Part shown: piece by piece, positions 33,439 to 46,352 of the stretch | How the letters are laid out: each line of letters begins with the position of its first letter | Numbering within the stretch: the stretch's first letter is position 1 | Source: Termitomyces sp. T153 | Lineage: Eukaryota > Basidiomycota > Agaricomycetes > Agaricales > Lyophyllaceae | DNA length: 64,000 nucleotides | Assembly (NCBI GenBank): GCA_018296165.2 | Contig: JACKQL020000037.1 | Span: 248,001 to 312,000 of the forward strand | Direction: 5' to 3' | Made by a program: the position numbers and the translations under genes | Notes under the pieces: generated by a model | Seen by the model: the letters and a program-made list of their open reading frames with translations, nothing else | What the model was told of the DNA's origin: nothing | Databases searched by the model: none

Positions 33439-34538
33439 GCCTGAAGTTGCCTCCTGCAAGCACTAAAGCGCTAAAGATCGTTCCCACACGTTTTACACAA
33501 GACTACCGAGCGCCCAAGAAAAAACGAAGAATATGATCATATGCATGACAACCGCACGGCTGAACGCAGGCGTCCAAGGATGGTTGACCAGGTACCTGAC
33601 CGGTGGTGGGGATCATTTCAAACGGCACCCTGTATAAATACTCGTCTACGGTGTTCTGCGGTATCATCCGGCGGTACCCAGTGCTATCATGGCTAATCAC
33701 CCAGACTAGCGAATATAAGGAGATCTCAACGTTGTTCAGAGTGTTGGAAAAGGTCTAGACAGATAGGAAGCAGCGTCAGGAGTTGGTTGGCGGTTCGCGA
33801 GTCGCGACCGATTGAAACAAGCTCAGCCTGGCAGACGAGTGTACGGGTGTACAGGTGGCAACCCGTAACGCGTAACGGACATATAAGAAGTTGCCTAATG
33901 GAGCAGACGTAACGCAATAACGGTAGTCTAATTGTTAGCTCAGAATCAAAAATTTCGAGGTAAGACAAATGAGTGTGAATTTGACTTAATTGCTGGCGAG
34001 TGTCAGAGCAGCAGAACGGCTCCTGCAATACGAAATGTTCTGTATGTCAGGGAGACTGTTAGTGCGTTTGTCAGGGACCTTCAGTGTAGCAGATTGGTTG
34101 CCTAAGTAATATCCCATGTATCACGCAAGGGGTGCTACAAAACCATAACGCGCTCTCGCCACTTGCCACCATACACTCGTCTACAGTATGCTGGCCGCGG
34201 CACTGGGACGTGACGCAACCTGATCCGATTACAAAATTGAATGATCATTATGATCTATGGGCATTCAAGACTAGTCTCAGCTTTACTCAGAGTCGCGTAC
34301 ATATGGAGTCAAGCAAATCGTGATCAACCATTATACATACGAGATGGAATGAGCCTGTTTACATAGATGATTGTCGATATAGACATCTATCTATCCCCAT
34401 GGATTGGGGGTTCTTTGATCATCAGGAAAAATTTTCCTCGTTTCCATCAAGTGTATCAAGCCACGAATGCACAAGGACACCAAGTATCCGGTTATACAAC
34501 TAGACAACACAGCAATGATACATCCATTCCAAATCGAT
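33439..34538. other. Intergenic region
   Basis: About 1.1 kb with no recognisable gene. The short open frames on both strands carry no motif. Host sequence continues here from the left side of the LINE. Confidence 0.4.
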
Positions 34539-35270
34539 CTAATTCAGCTTTGATGGCATGGAGACAGCTACTCGCGACGATTTATCACCGAGTATTCGAA
34601 TAAGTAGATCAGATTTTTCAAGAACCAACTGGAGGAACCAAGGATCGTCAAGGTATTCGCTAGGACCATCTGGCCGTCGATGCCACATACTGAAATCAAT
34701 CATCAGCAAAGCACCAGTAATGAGACAGTCCGATGAAGGATCCTCACGCTGGAATCGAGGAGAAAGAAGAGGCACGCTGTCGTAATTATCATACAACCTA
34801 TCCTCTCGGGTAAAGAGTGTCGCGCCAAAGAAACATAGCGAGAAATCTTAAGTGAAGGAAATAAGTTGTCGTAGGCATTAAAATTGATCATAAACTCGGA
34901 AAGCAGAGGTAGCATAAATTGTACCTCACGGATAATGCAGAAGCATAATCAAAAGTCACGCCTGGCATGTCAATCGGTCCATACACTAGAGGGAGGGGTT
35001 GACAGTCATTGTGAAAATATCTAGATGTTTTCATATTTTCAAATATAGCTTCCCGATTATGGCTATCAAAGAATCGTGAGTGTGAACATTGAGCGTCAGA
35101 ACCAGACTGAAGGCAGTATTCGCTGTGACTGATTGCGGATTTGTGAGAGGCAAAGTTGAATGATTATTGAACGTTGGACACGCACCTTGGAACTAACTCG
35201 GATACTTGCCAGAAACTAGAATCAAAGGTGGCCAACGTGTCGCCGGATCTGTTCGACGTGATAGCTGAGT
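34539..35270 (-). pseudogene. Hypothetical gene or gene fragment of unknown family
   Basis: Protein-like stretches on the minus strand: an exon reading FDSSFWQVSELVP (about 35250-35195), one reading FENMKTSRYFHNDCQPLPLV then YGPIDMPGVTFDYASALSV (about 35130-34930), and a 3' exon FFGATLFTREDRLYDNYDSV then PLLSPRF, ending LVLEKSDLLIRILGDKSSRV and MPSKLN (34840-34539). Possible intron borders exist, but the phases I tried do not all fit and no start codon is clear. No family recognised. Either a small gene with an exon structure I could not solve or a decayed copy. Confidence 0.35.
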
Positions 35271-35730
35271 GTTAAGCGCTCTTTCTGTTGCAAAAATAAA
35301 CGGTTTCGGCACTCAAGGAAGTATGCCAACATCATACGTTGTTGTTATCAATTCAAAAGCCATATACTCATATTTTCGATCGCTCTTCTCTCTCGGCTTC
35401 TATACTGCACAATAAAATGCAAAGAACATACATAGTACTTGACTGGGTAGGTGTCTGCTGTTCACGACATGTTGTTTCTGCTGTGCATTGACTATGCTGA
35501 TTATGGGTATCGCCTATTATCTCCGTGCTGTACGATCATACTGCGCTTCGTACGCCAGGAGCTGATGGTTTACGGGAACAATGACACTCGGAGTCGCATC
35601 TCCAGTATCGCTTGGATGTTCTGTATGAATTAGCCTTGTCAGAACTCGCGGGAATTCCCTATCAAAATTTCCATTATTTCACCACAAACAATCTGCATAG
35701 CTATGTGGCATCCCATAATAACCTAGACTT
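35271..35730. other. Intergenic region
   Basis: 460 bp downstream (3') of GH16 copy 2. No gene or element recognised. Confidence 0.35.
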
Positions 35731-36950
35731 TTACTGATAAGTTGCAATGTAGTTAATCTTCCATTTAGCATCTGTGTGGCGCCACAGTCGATATTACAGA
35801 AGCAACAAAGTCGATAAGAAAAATGACTTACTAGCAAAATTCGTTGGATCTGCGACAGCCTCTTGACAGCTTCCTGAACAGGTAGCACCGAATGCCGCAC
35901 CAGCCCAATCTCCACATAACGTAGTGTCAATAGTCAAGGAATGGTCATGGAAATGATGGGATATATCACAAGAGGATGTCGGAAAGTATGCAGCTGGCGT
36001 AGTCCACGAGGAAGGATCGGGCTTTCCATCTGTAATATCGTGAGGAATATCGGCTCGAGCGAAGTGCCATATCTTGATGCCATCCGAGTCCCAAAGATGT
36101 GCAAAAACACCACCTCCAGCACTATTGAAACCTTCGCCATAACTTCGAGGGTCCGAATCTTTGAAAGCACAGCCAGAGTTGTCGGTGCCACTGCTTGCAC
36201 AAGTCGTTCCCAGGGACTTTCCTGTAGCTTTCACGCTGCTGTCAGCTGAGCAGCCAGCGCCCGTGTGGAGCGTGTATTGGTTGGTATCGCCAAGGTTCAC
36301 GCCTTCCAATATATCGATCTCGCCTCATAGCATTGTAAGCTGGGATAGAATACCATAGAAACACGTTGAACCTACCTCCTTCTGGCCAATTGGGACCAAC
36401 ACTCCACCAGGCTGGCCAAACGCTACAGCCATAGGGCATAGCTTCAAAATCAGCAATAAACAATCCACCGTTGTATGTTTTCTTCGTGTTAATCCTCACT
36501 CTTTTCCATGCTTCAGGTCAAAGTAAAGCTTTGTGATGAAGTTGCGATACTCACGAGTCACGTCGACCGCCAGGGCGGAGCTGTGTCTTGTCGTCTACAG
36601 ACAAGATCAATTTACCATCTTGAACAACAGCGAGACCTTTGGATTTGGCATTCTGGGCATTCTGATAATTGACCAATCCGTGAGTGGGGTCACCTTGATC
36701 GAAGAATTCCCAAGAACCGCTATTCTTAATTTAGACCACTGGCATACACCTACCAAGATTCTAGATAGACTTACTCCAGGAAATCATCTCCTTGGAATTT
36801 ATCAACCTGTGCCCATATTTTTCCACCATATTTATCTTTCCGAGGAACCCGGGATCGACGTGTGGGATTGGGAGCTCCAGCAGCAGCGACTTGACGGGTT
36901 AGACTTGCGATCGAAATGACAGTAAGAAACAGACTCGGGAAGGTCAGCAT
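35731..36950 (-). CDS. Secreted GH16 family endo-beta-glucanase-like enzyme (copy 2)
   Basis: Start MLTFPSLFLTVISIASLTRQ at 36950, a signal peptide. Then DKFQGDDFL, GSWEFFDQGDPTHGLVNYQN, KKTYNGGLFIADFEAMPYGC and SVWPAWWSVGPNWPEG. An intron splits the catalytic region, giving GEIDILEGVNLGDTNQYTLH (GH16 E-x-D-x-x-E). Further on: GGGVFAHLWDSDGIKIWHFA and FHDHSLTIDTTLCGDW. The last exon is AKWKINYIATYQ, stop at 35731. Domain order, intron positions and the final exon match copy 1 at 27338-28526, so they arose by duplication; both read on the minus strand about 8 kb apart. Likely secreted and active on beta-1,3-glucan. Confidence 0.88.
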
Positions 36951-37756
36951 GGTGGTAGGACTAGTCGATTATGATAATAAGAATCCAGTTCTTAGGTGGA
37001 ATGGAGCGAAGACCTGCTCGTGAATTGTGGCCTGCACAAGGTGAAAGAGTAGGGGATCAACGTCAACGAAGATGCCGCTCCTGATGTCCAATATCTGTTT
37101 GCTCTTTTATAGAGGTGGTCAGGGCCGTCGATTATCCGAGGTCCACTCGCGTCTCAAGACTTGTTCAGGACTTCACATAGGTGTTCAATCATGTATCAGG
37201 ATCACAATCATGATTCGTCCACCGGTCGTCACCCGTAATATGCGACGATCTTTCATGGATCAGGCAATCAAGGGGTTTCTTTCATCTCTCCATATGTTAC
37301 ACTTGTGTAACAAAGAGCTCGGTACCCGATGTTGTAGCACAGCTTACTAGTTTTGGTGGAAGACCAAGTCGATAGAGAGTTGACTGGAATACCAGCATAG
37401 CCTGTACCTACCGGTCATTGTAAGTGACAATAGATCGGTTGTCAGAAACAGAAGATGCACGTATTGTTGCATGTGCGTCATCTGAGTGCCCTTGGGTGCC
37501 GATCAAGACCGAATGCTGTGATGTTCGAAGCCTTGTCGAAGCCCCATGTAAACTTGGAATCACAGATCGAGTCAGACGATATGACGACCAAGACGCAATA
37601 CAAGTTTTGTGGAATGAACTGCAAGACAGTAGAAATCAGGGAATTTGGCAGAGACCAAAGGAAATATAGCTTTACAGTTCTAACTTGCATTCTGAATCGG
37701 TCACACCCATCATCGAAAGCATCATCAAAAGGAAACATCGGTGCCACTTTTGAATT
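36951..37756. other. Upstream region of GH16 copy 2
   Basis: About 800 bp with a TATA box (37104-37111) but no second gene recognised. The short open frames around 37420-37860 lack motifs. Confidence 0.4.
37104..37111 (-). promoter_or_regulatory. TATA box of GH16 copy 2
   Basis: TATAAAAG on the minus strand, about 155 bp upstream of the start codon, leaving room for a 5' UTR of roughly 120 bp. Confidence 0.5.
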
Positions 37757-37818
37757 TGAATCCTATCACTACCATTCCCACCTATCTGAATCCTATCACT
37801 ACTATCCCCTACCTATCA
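37757..37818. repeat. Short direct repeat
   Basis: The segment gaatcctatcactaccat-like, followed by a C/T-rich tail, occurs twice in tandem with a period of about 30 bp. Confidence 0.6.
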
Positions 37819-37860
37819 CTATCATATCTCCCCCCCCCTTTGCTACTGTCGACCCCCAGA

Positions 37861-37944
37861 TATGAAACGGCGTGACCTAGGTATGAAACGGCGTGACCTA
37901 AATATGAAACGACGTGACCTAGATATGAAACAGCGTGACCTAGA
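37861..37944. repeat. 21-bp minisatellite, four copies
   Basis: Units start at 37861, 37882, 37903 and 37924, each close to tatgaaacggcgtgacctag plus one base. Differences among units include CGG to CGA and CGG to CAG changes. Confidence 0.9.
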
Positions 37945-37984
37945 TACTATCCCACCCCCGCCCCGTAGTTCGGAGTACCACTCC

Positions 37985-38480
37985 ACCAAAGCCCAAATGG
38001 AGTGGCTCTGAAAAGAGGAAACGATCTGTCATAAAATAAGATTTTGCTTAGAATTTCTAGAACAACCTGCTGCCAACATGCCAACCACACCTGCATTATT
38101 GGAGCATATGACAATATGACAGTTTGACAAACCAGCTGAGGCTACAGTCTTAACATCCAGATCAACTGCAACCATCTCCACCCAATCCAATGTTGAGACC
38201 ACCAGAATGCCAGCACTTGCAAAGTCTTCAGGCCAACTGCCTTCTATCCCAAACTAACTCAATGCCCCACCCAGTTGAAGCATCCATGAACAATGTCAAA
38301 GGAAGAGAATTGGGGGGCTTTGAGACCTTGACCCCCACACCATTTGGTGGACAGTACACCTCTCCACCAGGCATTGTCTTTTGAGACCACCTCAGCCATG
38401 TGGTGTTGCAAGAATTGGCTCACATCTCATGTCATTGGAGAAAGTCAATAGAAGGTCAATCTGAAGGCATATAAGAACGG
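37985..38480. mobile_element. CpG-free relic, probably old transposon fragment
   Basis: From about 38041 to 38460 I see essentially no CG dinucleotide, with an excess of TG and CA. The composition equals that of the Ty3/Gypsy island at 52-61 kb and differs from both flanks. A 64-codon open frame (MLRPPECQHLQSLQANCLLS at 38190) has no clear homology. Family assignment is not possible by eye. Confidence 0.5.
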
Positions 38481-38798
38481 CACTGTCAGTGAAACATATT
38501 CGTGCCAATTCTCAATGAGTTATCAGTCTACAATGATGAAATTGGGGTATAGAATAAGCATGCATGTGAAAATGCGACGGCCTGTGGCGCAGCGTGTCAA
38601 TTAAAAAGGTATAGACAGGTCGTCCTAAGTTCCCACTAGTGATAGCAACGTCGATTGAGTGAAATTGCGTGTTCCCATTGAAGACGATCTAATTCTAGCT
38701 GTGACTGAAGGGTGATGCAGGTTCCATTGTGACCTATACGACCGGTGATTTTTAGTAGTATCCAAGGATGTGTGCTAGAATACAGTGACCGGAAAAGG

Positions 38799-40858
38799 TC
38801 AGGCATTTGTCGGTCTGGTTTCAGGAGGTGCCTTTGAAAGTTCCTTTTCCACCCAAGTTGATATATTCTTGACAGCATCAAACGGCCGGGTCTTGTAGGC
38901 CATCAGATAGCCCTGGAGGTTCGCCATGGACATTTTGCGTTCGGGAATAGCCCCGGAAAACTGGCTAGCAAGCTGCAAAGTTTGGGCTCGGGATAACTTC
39001 GGAGCGCGCTCGAAATGAGAGAAACCCCGCATTGTAGTGTTCTCTGTGGGTACTGTAGGAGTCTTTGATGCACCGGAATCGGCGTCCAAGTCAATAAGGG
39101 TGGCGTTCTCTGCCGAACTATTGCCAGAGTCTATGCTCTCTTTCTTCATGACATCGGCATCCTTCTCATCCTCGGCCTCTTCGCCGTCAGGTAGATAGAA
39201 GCGCTGGTATAATTCACGGGCTTGATATTGACTCGCGAGCTTGAACTCGATATGGATGTCCATTCGACCTGGACGGCAAAGGGCAGGGTCCAAAGCGTCG
39301 TATTTGTTTGTCGTGGCAAAGAGAATACGCCCTTCTTGTGCCGCGACACCGTCGAGAGCGTTAAGAAGGCCGCTCAGGCTGACTCTGTTGTCTCGGTAAG
39401 AGAAAATGCTGATATGCATGTGTTCAAACTAACCTGCTTGTGCTCTGCTTCGGTTTTTCGTGCGCCGGTGAACCGTGTGGTACGTTCGGGCTATCGTCAG
39501 GCTCATCTCGGTTCACAGTTCGTGAAAATGCGGCATCTATGTCTTCCATCAGTGCAATACACTTCTCTGTCAGGAGGATAAGAATTAAATTGCAACTACG
39601 ATAGTGAAGACCTTACCAGGTAACTCTGATATCAGCTCGCTCAGCGCTGCATCATCCATCCCTGTCCGTGACAAAGAAATGATATAAACATCCAGCCCGA
39701 GCTCACCGGCAAGGCTATGAATGATACTCGTTTTTCCTGACCCCGGGGCACCATACTTTATGATATATCAGCGGTAACCAATAGCAGAATCCGACTTTAC
39801 TTACAAGAAGATAGCCTCGACGAAACGGAATCCCTCGGGCTGAGTACCATGGTTTACTCCCAAGAAAATCGCGGGCGTCATCAATCAACATGTCTTTGAT
39901 GCCTGGATCAAGAACAATGGAATGAAGTGGGCGTTTTGGGCGTGTAGCAGCATGCCGCCAATCACCAGACCTGTAGCTGACGACTGATGAGAAGTAGATT
40001 ACAGAACATTGTTGCAAACTTACGAGTCAGAAACATATATCGATATCGAATTCTCCTGTGCTGCGAAATATTCTTTCTTCGCTTCAAGTAGAAGCTCGTT
40101 CAAGAAACGATGGTGTCTTGTCATGATCCTGACAAAGGATGAGACTCATCATAGATCTCATACAAAAAACACACCTGATTGTCAAACGTTCTTCGGGTCT
40201 ACTGTAGTACCCTGTGTTTTCTAGACTCCTAGTAACTGTCACCCAGCGCCTTTTGTAGAAGAATGAGTGGGATGTGGAGATCGTGGGGAGATAGGAAAGT
40301 TTGCGATTGCCTTGGACGAGAGCGCTTGCATTTTCTTCCTCTCCAGGAACGACAACTGCAGAGCTATTCAATCCGAATGTTCTCGTACTGATTTGAAGCT
40401 CGCGGGCTTCGGCTGCGCAAAATGTTATTCAATAATCAGATGGTGCAAAAAGAACGTACACCATGAAGGTTGCTTTGAGAGCCAGACCATCATCCAATCT
40501 GTTCAGTTCGTCAGATGGATCAATATGGGTGTAGAATTCTTGACTCGCCGTAGCTATCATCCCCATCTAAGAACGTAGCAGTGATGAAAAATGAATTATA
40601 GGCTTTGTTGTAGCCTGTAAAGAAAAAGCGACGAGCGCTTTCGATTAAACCTCCGATGAAAAAGAGTTTCAACCAGTCCGTGAGTGCAGAAAAAGACAGA
40701 AATGTCAAAAACGGGGAAAAGTTAGCAGGTGAAGTTGCAGAAATTGGTGTGGCGGATGTTGCATTAACCACGCTGACCGGGTTTGGATTCTGAGACTGTT
40801 CTGTATCAATGACACCACAGAAGGCTTTTTGAAGAGTGGGAATGAGGATAGACGACAT
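38799..40858 (-). CDS. BCS1-like mitochondrial AAA ATPase
   Basis: Start MSSILIPTLQKAFCGVID at 40858; many short exons to the stop at 38799. The N-terminal part (LTDWLKLFFIGGLIESARRF, NKAYNSFFITATFLDGDDSY) has the membrane segment and leading region of the BCS1 N-domain. The AAA core has Walker A (YGAPGSGKTSII, about 39756-39722), Walker B (CIALMEDIDAAFS), and the second region SLSGLLNALDGVAAQEGRIL, FATTNKYDALDPALCRPGRM with arginine-finger context. The tail ends SMANLQGYLMAYKTRP and is typical of fungal BCS1-domain proteins. True Bcs1 inserts the Rieske protein into complex III; fungi have several paralogues, so which one this is remains open. Divergent from the hydrate dehydratase gene. Confidence 0.85.
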
Positions 40859-41205
40859 CCTAATGAAAGACGGATGCAGAGGGGGAAACGAAGACAAACG
40901 GACTAAAGACCGGTGAGAAGGCGTCATTATATACTGGATCCATCAGCGAAGAGCACGGGGCCGCAGAAGACCGCGTTTCGTGAGTCTTAGTGATTGCATC
41001 GATCGTCCACGTTGTCATCCAGCGTCAGTTTTCTGGCAGTCCAGCGCCTCGCCCCTTCAAGAGGCAGAAACGAGGCATAAATTTCAAATTATTTTATTTA
41101 GTCATCTTCGGACTCTTATCTCTCTCCTATCAGTTTGATGATCTATGATCGAAATATGATCGATGACGTATGTAGAGACTAAAGAAGTTTCGGAAGACCA
41201 CGACC
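40859..41205. promoter_or_regulatory. Bidirectional promoter, BCS1-like / NAXD
   Basis: 347 bp between two divergent start codons. AT-rich block at 41080-41105. No specific site can be named. Confidence 0.4.
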
Positions 41206-42479
41206 ATGCCTATCCCACGCCAGACTTTTGAGCACCTCAGGCGTCTCATCCCTCCTCTTGACGGATCTCTGCACAAGGGCCAGTCTGGTATGTTCAGAGC
41301 TGCGTAGTAAGGACCTGGCCTGTTCAACCATACACAGGTCGCGTTGGTGTTCTCGGTGGTGCCCTTGAGTAAGCCTGGGTACGAGCCATACAGGATCGCG
41401 GTTGACCGACTATGCCAGTTACACTGGTGCACCATTTTTTGCTGCAATATCAGCTTTAAGATTTGTATGCCTTTTTTGTTTCGTTCCTCACTCAATGACA
41501 AAATCATGCATAGGGCGCAGACCTGTCTCACGTCATCTGCTCCCCGACTGCTGCAGGGGCCATAAAATCGTATTCACCTGATCTGATTGTACACCCCATC
41601 CTCCGAGAAGAGTTGTATGGGTGTTTTTTATGCTATACTATCTGTCGTTAATCGCTTCCTCAAGGACACCCAACGATGTCAAGCCATCGCTAGAATCTCT
41701 TCTGACGCGTTTACATGTCCTCATAATTGGACCAGGATTAGGACGTGAACCGTATATGGAATCTTTTGCCAAGCTAGCACTCTCTCTTGCGCGGAAACAA
41801 GCAATGTTTCTTGTTTTGGACGCCGATGCTCTTTGGCTGCTCGGCAAAGACATTTCTCTTATCCGAGGCTATCGACGTGCTGTTGTTACTCCTAATGTCG
41901 TAGAATTCAAGCGACTCAGTGAGCAAGTCGGTATCGACCCTTCAACTCCTCCATCGAAGAGAGCCGGCCTCGTCTCTCGCGCTCTTGGCGGTGTTACTGT
42001 ACTACAGAAGGGAGCCAAAGACTTGATCGCCATTGATACCACTGGCGAAGCAGCAAACCTCAAGGACAGTAAGCTAGAAGGAGCAGATGAAGAAAAAGAG
42101 AAGACGGAGGAAGCTGTCGAGGTCGATGTCGAGGGAGGGCTGAAACGATGCGGAGGACAGGGAGACGTTCTCAGTGGTTGTGTCGGCACATTCCTCGCGT
42201 GGGGTAAATGCTACGAGGACGGAGTCTTTGGGTGAGAGCCTTCTTCCCCCTCCGCATATGTCTAACCAGAACGCCAACAGTTCGGGCGATATAGCTGCTT
42301 CGAGGATGCCGTTTTTAGCAGCAGTAGGAGGTAGTTTGGTGACGCGGACTGCAAGCCGACGTGCATTTCACAAGGAAGGTCGAGGAGTTGTCACACAAGA
42401 TATGATTCCAGAAATAGGGACAGCCTTTGCGGAGGTATTTGGAGACGCCGCTCAAGGTCAGGACAAAGGGAGACTATAG
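41206..42479 (+). CDS. ATP-dependent (S)-NAD(P)H-hydrate dehydratase
   Basis: Six exons (41206-41287, 41338-41368, 41419-41464, 41514-41611, 41665-42231, 42281-42479) sum to 1023 bp, 340 residues. Motifs of the YjeF C-terminal/ribokinase-like fold: [72 protein letters not shown] and the catalytic GGQGDVLSG. The enzyme repairs hydrated NADH and NADPH, using ATP in eukaryotes, together with an epimerase encoded elsewhere. Three of the first four exons are below 85 bp. An acidic insert ([20 protein letters not shown]) sits just before the active-site loop and is longer than usual. Confidence 0.92.
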
Positions 42480-43789
42480 AAGTCAAATATTGTTTCGAAG
42501 ACAAAGGTTCAGGTAATTAATACAAAATCTCGAAGATCGCTTTACAATCATACCTTCGATTACCCTGATTACCCCTTGAGTGCTCCGTGAAAGAAAGTCT
42601 CGGTCGTCAACTTTCTGTCCAACTTTCTGTCCAAAGCATGTGAAGGTAATATCTGATTCGTCGTAGTCATGCCAACTAACTGAGAGGTTGATACTATCTT
42701 TGTGTAAGCGTCGTATCTAGGACTGTTTATCTCAACCATTTTCTGTTTTTGCCTTCGTCGCGAGGCTGCTGGTCTCATTATCACATCCGGGGGGCTCATT
42801 ACCGAGAAACCATGTCCTCTGACTCCTCAAGCTTGCCATGTGATCCACTAGCGCAGCCTCAGAGTCTGTATAACCGTTGAGACCCCTATTTTCGCACAAG
42901 TGCAAGTTCAATCCATACAGGAGGCCGCGGCAATCGGCCCTCCATATCGCTATCCAATGTGGTCACATTGTACATCACATCAAAGACTTCTGCGCCGTTT
43001 CAGACTTTAGTTTGAAATCCGCTGCAGGGACAGCCCTTATCTGGAATGGCCTCATGGAATATTCTCGTCGATCTATTTATCCGCACTCTTAGTTCTTGTG
43101 ATGTAGAGTTCGGACACGGATGCACTCAAAGGCTTCGAGTCGAAAAATATGAACAGCCCTCCTGGCACACCGACCTATGGTCTTTAGCTTCCAGTATGCA
43201 TGTTCTATTCGATGTTCTATTCAAGTACTTTTCCCCATAATCTTCCACTTCTCTCGCCCCAAGTCATAATCCAATGGGTCAACAATGCCTCCATCTCCAT
43301 TTGAATGATGAACAGTACGCGCGGCGCAGGCAAGTCGCCTCGAGAGTCGCATTCCCGTCTGGTTTTGCATGTATGTACATCTGTCTGTTCAGGCCCCAGG
43401 GGTTCGTTGCGCCTATGTACAGGTACAGTCCTCCCCGTCAGAAAGATAGCTAAAAGGGGATCGATCTCAAGTTGTATTGTTGTCACCCACTCTCATATGT
43501 ATCAGGTACATTGTAAGTACTTCAATTCCATTCATCAGATATGAGCTCTCATGTGACCTCCTTTGACCGAGCGGTCATGATCCGTGATCCATGATTGACA
43601 GACATAGAATGATGAGGACTGGACGCAGTGTATAATGAACTTTGGAGCGTTTGTACACATCCACGTATCGCTAACTCGCCTTCAAGAGCGTGCAGCATTA
43701 TCAGCCCTATGGGCGTCAAGGAAACGGGTGTATATCAAATTCCAAGTACGAAAAATGTCCAAGTGTTGCGTTCAAATCGTCTATTTAAA
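42480..43789. other. Intergenic region
   Basis: About 1.3 kb between two convergent genes (hydrate dehydratase and phosphoglucomutase). No gene recognised; short open frames lack motifs. Confidence 0.45.
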
Positions 43790-45807
<2,018 letters not shown>

Positions 45808-46352
45808 CGATGTTGAGAACAAGGCGATCGGAATCGATGATGTCAAAGTCGTGTACACTTCCGAATTCCGAGCTCGAACGCACGTTGTACATAAGTAATT
45901 CATAGGACAGCCTCTCAAAAGAATAACTGTTCACAGCGAAAAATAACTTAATGGCAGGAACGAATTATGTACATGTAAGAACGAATTATATACATGTACG
46001 ATGAATCGATATTACAGAAAATTCTGTGGACAGTCAGGTTCGCATAATTCAGAGTGCCTCTACAGCCTAGCCACTCGCGACTTTGTTTTCTTTCGCGCGG
46101 TCGGTTTGCGTCTTAGGCAGTTGAGTTGCTACTCAGAATTTAGTCCACAGCAAATTATGTCTTAGATATCCACGTACTTTAGGAGCTGTTTTTCTTACTA
46201 AATATCCATGTACAGCAACACGATGGCGCAGTAATCTCGAAGCATCGCTGTATTTCTCTGTGCATCCAAAGTGTGGGCATACGTGATCCTTTTGACCAGT
46301 ACTTAAGCCGGAGATCAGTCGTTTTCAAGGCTCGTCCTCATCAAAAATATGC
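45808..46352. other. Phosphoglucomutase upstream region
   Basis: 545 bp holding the phosphoglucomutase promoter and the 3' end of the C2H2 gene. A near-duplicate (aattatgtacatgtaagaacg / aattatatacatgtacgatga, about 45960-46005) is visible; meaning unknown. Confidence 0.4.
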
